From NCBI GenBank assembly GCA_945971355.1, contig CAMFPD010000055.1, positions 1 to 12,187 on the forward strand: a stretch of 12,187 nt of DNA, read 5' to 3'. Below are positions 7,838-12,187 of this stretch, piece by piece. A program made the position numbers and the translations under genes. Under the pieces are notes generated by a model. That model made no database searches, was not told the origin of the DNA, and saw nothing but the letters and a program-made list of their open reading frames with translations. Positions within the stretch are counted from its first letter, which is position 1. Each line of letters opens with the position of its first letter. The stretch comes from an uncultured Lachnobacterium sp. GTDB taxonomy: Bacteria; Bacillota; Clostridia; Lachnospirales; Lachnospiraceae.

Positions 7838-7842
7838 CTCCT
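7838..7842 (-). promoter_or_regulatory. Ribosome-binding site fixing the GT2 start
   Basis: AGGAG on the minus strand lies 5 nt before the ATG at 7832. The upstream in-frame GTG at 7838 shares its first base with this site, so it cannot be the start served by it. Confidence 0.8.
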
Positions 7843-7843
7843 A

Positions 7844-8971
7844 TTACTCAAAAAAATTCTTAACTACTTCTACGACCTTAGCACGATCCTCATCTGAAAG
7901 TCCATAATACATTGGAAGACGTGTCAATCTCTCACTCTCAACTGTTGTATACACATCCTCACCATCAAATCTACCAAATTTAATTCCCGCTGGTGCTGAG
8001 TGAAGTGGAATATAATGAAAAGTGCTCTGAACGCCATTCTCTCTCAAGTATGAGATAAAATCTGTTCTCTCCTCAAGATTCTTTAACTTCACATAGAACA
8101 TGTGCGCATTGTGTATACAACCCTCTGGAATTACTGGGAGCTCAATTTTTCCCTCTTTCTGTAAATATTTTAAATTATCATAATAATACTGCCATGAAGT
8201 AAGACGGTTATCATTAATTTCATCAGCCTTTTCAAGCTGAGCCAAAAGATATGCTGCGTTCATATCACTTGGAAGGTAGCTGCTACCGTAATCTACCCAT
8301 GTATACTTATCCACCTGTCCACGGAAGAATTTTGCTCTGTTTGTCCCCTTTTCTCTGAGGATTTCAGCAGCCTCATTATATTTTGGATTATTTATTACAA
8401 GTGCGCCACCTTCACCCATAGAATAGTTCTTTGTCTCATGGAATGAATAGCAACCGAAATCACCGATTGTTCCTAATGCTTTCCCCTTATATGTACTCAT
8501 TACAGCCTGTGCCGCATCTTCTATCACAATAAGATTATGTTTTCTGGCAATATCCATAATTGTATCCATTTCACATGCTACACCTGCATAGTGAACGGCA
8601 ATGATAGCTTTTGTCTTATCTGTGATTGCAGCCTCAATCTTTGTCTCGTCAATATTCATTGTATCTGGTCTTATATCAACAAACACCAGCGTTGCACCTG
8701 TCAACACAACAGATGTCGCTGTACTTGAGAATGTGAAACTTGGAAGAATAACCTCGTCTCCCTCATGAAGATCACTCAATATTGTAGCCATCTCAAGGGC
8801 TGTTGTTCCACTTGTCGTGAGAAGAACCTTCTGTGCATCAAAACGTTCTTCTATCCATTTATTACATTTTTTAGTAAACTCCCCATCGCCACAGATTTTT
8901 TTATTTTCTACAGCTTGCTTGATATAATCAAACTCTCCTCCTACAAATGGTGGTACATTAAAATTAATCAT
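7844..8971 (-). CDS. wecE: dTDP-4-amino-4,6-dideoxygalactose transaminase
   Basis: This 375-residue PLP enzyme converts dTDP-4-keto-6-deoxy-D-glucose with glutamate to dTDP-4-amino-4,6-dideoxy-D-galactose (dTDP-Fuc4N). From memory the protein tracks E. coli WecE (RffA) almost end to end. Shared segments include CGDGEFT, RPDTMNIDET (101-110), VHYAGVACEMDTIM (126-139), EDAAQAVMSTYKG (151-163), SFHETKNY (176-183), REKGTNR, FFRGQVDKYTW, NAHMFY and FHYIPLHS. Lys181 is the PLP lysine, Asp152 is the pyridine-nitrogen partner and SGTT (54-57) binds the phosphate. The segment after the lysine (SMGEGGA) is one residue shorter than my recollection of the E. coli sequence. The start overlaps the preceding membrane protein by 8 nt, with GAGGTGA about 9 nt upstream. 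RmlA/RmlB, which make its substrate, are not in this window, nor is WecD, which acetylates its product in E. coli. Confidence 0.93.
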   Translation of the reverse strand: MINFNVPPFVGGEFDYIKQAVENKKICGDGEFTKKCNKWIEERFDAQKVLLTTSGTTALEMATILSDLHEGDEVILPSFTFSSTATSVVLTGATLVFVDIRPDTMNIDETKIEAAITDKTKAIIAVHYAGVACEMDTIMDIARKHNLIVIEDAAQAVMSTYKGKALGTIGDFGCYSFHETKNYSMGEGGALVINNPKYNEAAEILREKGTNRAKFFRGQVDKYTWVDYGSSYLPSDMNAAYLLAQLEKADEINDNRLTSWQYYYDNLKYLQKEGKIELPVIPEGCIHNAHMFYVKLKNLEERTDFISYLRENGVQSTFHYIPLHSAPAGIKFGRFDGEDVYTTVESERLTRLPMYYGLSDEDRAKVVEVVKNFFE

Positions 8972-10928
8972 TTGCTTTTGTCACCTCTATATTATTTATC
9001 TTCATTACAGTACCATTTGAATTATAGACTCTATAAGAAATAGTATCGTTTTCGTTATATATTATATCATTTAATGTAGCTTCTTTCACATTATTATCTA
9101 ACACACATTGCGCCAGTACAGTTGTTCCATTATTTGAAACCACCTCAAAAATGTTTTCTCCTGTACCCATTGTCTCAATTTCATATGACAATCTAACAGA
9201 ATACTTTCCTGCATTTTTTACAGGCTGTTCTGGTCCTGCCAAAGAATAACATTCAGTTCCATCCGTAACAAATGCGCCACTTTCATCTATAAATCCATAA
9301 TTCACTGCATATCCTAAACTATAAGGGAAATCGATTGTATGGTCCTGAATCTCGGAAGAGAAATCAAATTTGCTAACATTTGAATGATATATATCATACT
9401 CACCTATGTTTGTCTCCAATGTATACATATTAAATAACCATTCTGGAATAGCATCATGCTGTCCATTTACAACTATCATATAGTTATCACCTGTGTAATC
9501 CGCATTATCCTGAAAGAAAAGATACTCTCCCCATGCAGACGCAGCATTAACTCCCAAAGCATTTCTATATACTCTATCTGGATCAATCACACGTATTCGC
9601 CTTGAAACGATTTCATCATTGCAAACATATACTACTGGACTATCTGATTGATGAACATATTCTGAAACTTGTTTCAGCTGTTCATAATCCATTCTAATAG
9701 TGTAAATGTTCTTATCCCCAACAACATCTAATAATAGAAACAAAAATAATACTAGTGTTGTAATCACTTGTGATTTAATTCTATCTAACGCAGACAAATC
9801 ATTAAGAAAAATAACTGTAAGAATAAGCATAGAGTATATTATGGTAAGTAAGTATCTGCATTCAAATATTTCTTCACCATATGTTGTGTTTACAAATGCA
9901 AAAAACAAAATATTTTCAACAATAATCCACAACATTAACCTCATATGTTCTGTCGAGGTTCTCTTAAACAGACAGCTTACTCCATATCCCACTCCTACAA
10001 ATAACAGTACAATAATACCACAAGCACATGCATAAGCAATTCCATTTAAAGATGTTGGCGAAACACTTACGTGAAGTGGCAATCCACCCAAAAATTTAAG
10101 TATTCCAGCGAATATATTTCTAAAATGTTCCCAAAAAATACTTACTGTAACTAGCTCTAATCCTGATGTTCCCTCTCCGCCTGTAGAACTAAGTATATTT
10201 GCAACAGGGGAAAGAATCACATTTGCTATTCCAAATATAAATGTTTTGCTCTTCAACCTGCTAATGTCATTATTTACAAACGCATTAATTACGTCGTATA
10301 AACATAACGGCACTAAAAACAAGCCCCATATAAGCAATCCATTAGTTGCTGATAAAAGAGTAATCAGCGCAGTCAAAACTACTCCATATATCCACAACCT
10401 TTTTTTTGATAAATCTGTCCATACATACAATAGTGCTAACAATACAAGCAACATAGTCATACTGTAATAGTTAGAACCAATAAGCATATCAGATGCATAT
10501 CCCAAATCATTACTATTGTTAAACTCTATTGTTGCAAAGGAACATATATAAAAATTCAAACCAATGAGAGCGCTATTAACATTCACTTTTAGAGCCTTGA
10601 ATATCTTCCAAAATACAAAGGAAGTAACAGTAATCATCAATGTATTTGCTATTCCAAATGATACAAATATATTCTTTGTAATAGCATAGAAGGGAACAGC
10701 TAGTATGTTAACATCCAACAAAGAATATCCTGTAGTACTCTGCCAATGGTCGATTACAAGCTTATGCTGTTTTACAATTTGAATTGTTTTAAGGAAATTG
10801 ATACTATAATCAAATCCTAAATGATACTGCAATTGCGTAAGATTTATGTACGCAATTGCAATAAATTGGCATATAAACAAAAAAAACAACAACTTAGTAA
10901 GTATTGACTGTTCTTTAAACTTTCTCAT
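8964..10928 (-). CDS. Large polytopic membrane protein, probable GT-C-type glycosyltransferase with extracytoplasmic C-terminal domains
   Basis: This is a 654-residue protein. Residues 1 to about 400 hold roughly ten to twelve membrane helices with short connecting loops. The first external loop carries an acidic residue in GFDYS (38-42), the position at which GT-C enzymes such as ArnT and PMT place their catalytic acid. A late ECRYLL segment (356-361) resembles the RYLL motif common near the end of such membrane domains. After the last helix come about 130 residues that look like a mixed alpha/beta domain. From about 535 to 654 there is a strand-rich, Asn/Thr-rich domain resembling a jelly-roll carbohydrate-binding fold. 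No family name can be assigned with confidence. I chose the ATG at 10928 because GGAG lies 5 nt upstream; a TTG five codons earlier is unsupported. It likely transfers a polyprenyl-linked sugar outside the cell. A polymerase or flippase role is the alternative. Confidence 0.8.
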   Translation of the reverse strand: MRKFKEQSILTKLLFFLFICQFIAIAYINLTQLQYHLGFDYSINFLKTIQIVKQHKLVIDHWQSTTGYSLLDVNILAVPFYAITKNIFVSFGIANTLMITVTSFVFWKIFKALKVNVNSALIGLNFYICSFATIEFNNSNDLGYASDMLIGSNYYSMTMLLVLLALLYVWTDLSKKRLWIYGVVLTALITLLSATNGLLIWGLFLVPLCLYDVINAFVNNDISRLKSKTFIFGIANVILSPVANILSSTGGEGTSGLELVTVSIFWEHFRNIFAGILKFLGGLPLHVSVSPTSLNGIAYACACGIIVLLFVGVGYGVSCLFKRTSTEHMRLMLWIIVENILFFAFVNTTYGEEIFECRYLLTIIYSMLILTVIFLNDLSALDRIKSQVITTLVLFLFLLLDVVGDKNIYTIRMDYEQLKQVSEYVHQSDSPVVYVCNDEIVSRRIRVIDPDRVYRNALGVNAASAWGEYLFFQDNADYTGDNYMIVVNGQHDAIPEWLFNMYTLETNIGEYDIYHSNVSKFDFSSEIQDHTIDFPYSLGYAVNYGFIDESGAFVTDGTECYSLAGPEQPVKNAGKYSVRLSYEIETMGTGENIFEVVSNNGTTVLAQCVLDNNVKEATLNDIIYNENDTISYRVYNSNGTVMKINNIEVTKAND

Positions 10929-10933
10929 AATAT

Positions 10934-10937
10934 CTCC
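10934..10937 (-). promoter_or_regulatory. Ribosome-binding site fixing the GT-C-like gene start
   Basis: GGAG on the minus strand lies 5 nt before the ATG at 10928. The TTG at 10943 lies upstream of this site and is not needed. Confidence 0.7.
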
Positions 10938-10943
10938 ACTCAA

Positions 10944-12011
10944 TTACAAATACTCGTTTCGTCCAGAAGCTTTCAACTCATCCACAATTTTCTTTACATC
11001 CTGGGCTTTATTCTTATCGCATACTAGTATTGCATCGTCAGTCTCCACAACAATCAAATTATCAATTCCTATTGTTGTGATTAGACGCTTCTTTGAATAA
11101 ACGATTGAGTTAGTAGTCTCGAATCCGATGTGTTTTCCAGCAATCACATTCCCATTCTCATCCTCATCATAGAGCACTCCAAGATTGTCCCAGGCTCCGA
11201 CATCATTCCATCCAAATTCGGCCGAAATCACTTTAACATTAGGACTCTTCTCCATAATACCATAGTCAATAGATATACTTGGTATAGTTGGATATACTTC
11301 CTGTATCACCTTCATCTCATCAGCTGTTCCCATAGCAGCTCCAATTTTCTCCAAGCAAGCATATACGTCAGGTAATAATTCTTCAAATGCTTTGAGTATA
11401 GTAGATGCCTTCCAAATAAACATACCACTATTCCATGCATACTCGCCACTTGCAACATATGCCTTGGCAGTCTCTTCATCAGGTTTTTCCTTGAACTCTA
11501 CCACCTTCTTGGCGACACCTGTATCGGCCTTATCAAACTTGATGTAGCCATATCCAGTACATGCATATGTAGGTGTGATTCCAAGAGTAAGCAACTTATC
11601 TTCCTCTTCTACAACCTTAATTGCCTCTTTTATTACTCTTGTGAACTCTGGTGTATTCTTAATAAAATGGTCAGATGGGAAAATACACATAACACCATCT
11701 CCATATTTTTTAACAATTTCAAGTGCCGCATATCCAATGCATGCAGAAGTGTTTCTCGCGATTGGCTCAGCAAGAATATGATTTTCCTGTATTCTTGATG
11801 AAGTCGCAGCCTTCATTTTAGGAACCTGAGTTACATTTGTAACAATAAAAATATCCTTCTTATCAGCTACTGTAGCAATACGATCAATTGTCTCATTGAC
11901 CATCAAATCCTTTCCACTAAGGTTTAATAACTGCTTTGGTTCTTCCTGTCTAGATAACGGCCAGAAACGTGTTCCTCCACCACCAGCCATAATTACACCG
12001 TAAGTTTTCAT
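10944..12011 (-). CDS. manC: Mannose-1-phosphate guanylyltransferase (GDP-mannose pyrophosphorylase), single-domain
   Basis: This 355-residue cytoplasmic enzyme makes GDP-mannose from GTP and mannose-1-phosphate. The nucleotidyltransferase signature GGGGTRFWPLSR is at 10-21, followed by EPKQ (24-27), EPIARNT (82-88), the metal and guanosine-binding PSDH (112-115), TGYGYI (152-157), the WNSGMF sugar-binding segment (193-198) and GWNDVGAW. The C-terminal PMI cupin of the longer bifunctional ManC/AlgA enzymes is missing, and this fits with the separate manA in the same operon. I chose the ATG at 12011 because AAGGAG lies 6 nt upstream and the motif-bearing fold begins directly with MKTYGVIMAGG. 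A 20-residue longer in-frame start (12071) overlaps the candidate -10 element. It is the first gene of the operon. Confidence 0.95.
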   Translation of the reverse strand: MKTYGVIMAGGGGTRFWPLSRQEEPKQLLNLSGKDLMVNETIDRIATVADKKDIFIVTNVTQVPKMKAATSSRIQENHILAEPIARNTSACIGYAALEIVKKYGDGVMCIFPSDHFIKNTPEFTRVIKEAIKVVEEEDKLLTLGITPTYACTGYGYIKFDKADTGVAKKVVEFKEKPDEETAKAYVASGEYAWNSGMFIWKASTILKAFEELLPDVYACLEKIGAAMGTADEMKVIQEVYPTIPSISIDYGIMEKSPNVKVISAEFGWNDVGAWDNLGVLYDEDENGNVIAGKHIGFETTNSIVYSKKRLITTIGIDNLIVVETDDAILVCDKNKAQDVKKIVDELKASGRNEYL

Positions 12012-12017
12012 ATTTTT

Positions 12018-12023
12018 CTCCTT
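12018..12023 (-). promoter_or_regulatory. Ribosome-binding site fixing the manC start
   Basis: AAGGAG on the minus strand lies 6 nt before the ATG at 12011. It supports the shorter ManC protein. Confidence 0.85.
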
Positions 12024-12069
12024 CATCGTTTGCAATATTTTAACGAATAATGTACACAAAATCATTTCC

Positions 12070-12098
12070 ATATTACCACAAATCTATCAATCTGTATA
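12070..12098 (-). promoter_or_regulatory. Candidate sigma-A promoter of the eleven-gene operon
   Basis: On the minus strand the -35-like TATACA (12093-12098) is separated by 17 nt from TAATAT (12070-12075). A TGG directly before the -10 forms an extended -10 (12076-12078). A T-rich stretch lies just upstream (about 12102-12110). Transcription would start near 12063 and give a leader of about 50 nt with the manC ribosome-binding site. Both hexamers deviate from consensus, so this is a candidate only. It does not exclude a further promoter beyond the right edge. Confidence 0.5.
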
Positions 12099-12145
12099 CC
12101 AATAAAAAATGATGACCAATATGAAGACGTCTGTAAACGCTCCAT

Positions 12146-12161
12146 AGTGGGTACTCCCACT
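12146..12161. repeat. Short inverted repeat (6-bp stem, 4-nt loop)
   Basis: The arms AGTGGG (12146-12151) and CCCACT (12156-12161) enclose a four-base loop and would form a small stable hairpin on either strand. It lies in the leader or upstream region of the operon, between the candidate promoter and the second hairpin. There is no U-tract on either side. Confidence 0.6.
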
Positions 12162-12167
12162 TGACTA

Positions 12168-12185
12168 GCCGCTCCGAAGAGCGGC
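12168..12185. repeat. GC-rich inverted repeat with a C(UUCG)G tetraloop on the minus strand
   Basis: A perfect 7-bp stem, arms GCCGCTC (12168-12174) and GAGCGGC (12179-12185), encloses four bases. On the minus strand the loop is UUCG closed by C-G, the very stable tetraloop found in structured RNAs and terminators. No T-run follows on the minus strand. On the plus strand the sequence after it is cut off by the window end, so a plus-strand terminator for a convergent gene cannot be excluded. The GC content is well above that of the surroundings. Confidence 0.65.
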
Positions 12186-12187
12186 AT

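Noticed and set aside
7844..8971. ArnB (UDP-4-amino-arabinose transaminase) identity for the DegT protein
   Set aside because: The sequence follows WecE over its full length; no ArnA-like enzyme is present.
9706..10035. Plus-strand open frame of 109 codons antisense to the GT-C-like gene
   Set aside because: Low-complexity Asn/Thr/Ile composition, no motif, opposite a continuous membrane protein gene.
12012..12071. Twenty-residue N-terminal extension of ManC
   Set aside because: The family fold and the ribosome-binding site both point to the ATG at 12011, and the longer start overlaps the candidate -10 element.
12168..12185. Rho-independent terminator on the minus strand
   Set aside because: No T-run follows the hairpin in that direction (it continues into TAGTCAAG).
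1..12187. tRNA, rRNA, CRISPR array, insertion sequence or transposase
   Set aside because: I saw no cloverleaf, rRNA-like stretch, spaced direct repeats or transposase motifs on either strand.

Overview
The window is AT-rich (roughly 35% GC by eye). Its phosphosugar mutase and short ManA are of Firmicutes type, and the ribosome-binding sites are strong (AGGAGG-like). I infer a Gram-positive anaerobe of the Lachnospiraceae/Clostridia type (Butyrivibrio, Roseburia or Lachnospira relatives). That assignment comes from protein character only, because no rRNA or marker gene is present.

Layout: eleven genes lie head to tail on the minus strand between 12011 and 284. Spacing runs from 8-nt overlaps to 22-nt gaps. 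A candidate promoter lies at the right (12070-12098) and a strong hairpin terminator at the left (229-271), so this looks like one complete operon. In transcription order the genes are: manC; a large polytopic membrane protein resembling GT-C glycosyltransferases; wecE; a GtrB/ArnC-like GT2 with two C-terminal membrane helices; a sugar epimerase/dehydratase-type SDR; an ATP-grasp ligase; two overlapping SMR-type four-helix membrane proteins; an acyltransferase-3 membrane protein; manA; and a phosphoglucomutase/phosphomannomutase. Beyond the terminator, the left edge holds the start of another minus-strand gene with an N-terminal membrane anchor. The right edge holds two compact GC-rich hairpins of unknown role.

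How the genes may work together (inference): ManA, the mutase and ManC together make GDP-mannose from fructose-6-phosphate. WecE is very close to the E. coli enterobacterial common antigen enzyme and should make dTDP-Fuc4N from dTDP-4-keto-6-deoxyglucose; RmlA and RmlB are not in the window. The GT2, the SMR pair and the GT-C-like protein mirror the ArnC / ArnE-ArnF / ArnT logic: load a sugar on a polyprenyl phosphate, flip it, then transfer it outside the cell. The ATP-grasp ligase and the acyltransferase are candidate decorators. The likely output is a modified cell-surface glycan or glycolipid carrying an amino sugar, possibly with an amide-linked acyl or aminoacyl group. The most unusual parts are the ATP-grasp ligase standing where an N-acetyltransferase such as WecD would be expected, and the complete Arn-like export set in a Gram-positive with an extra exported domain on the GT-C-like protein.
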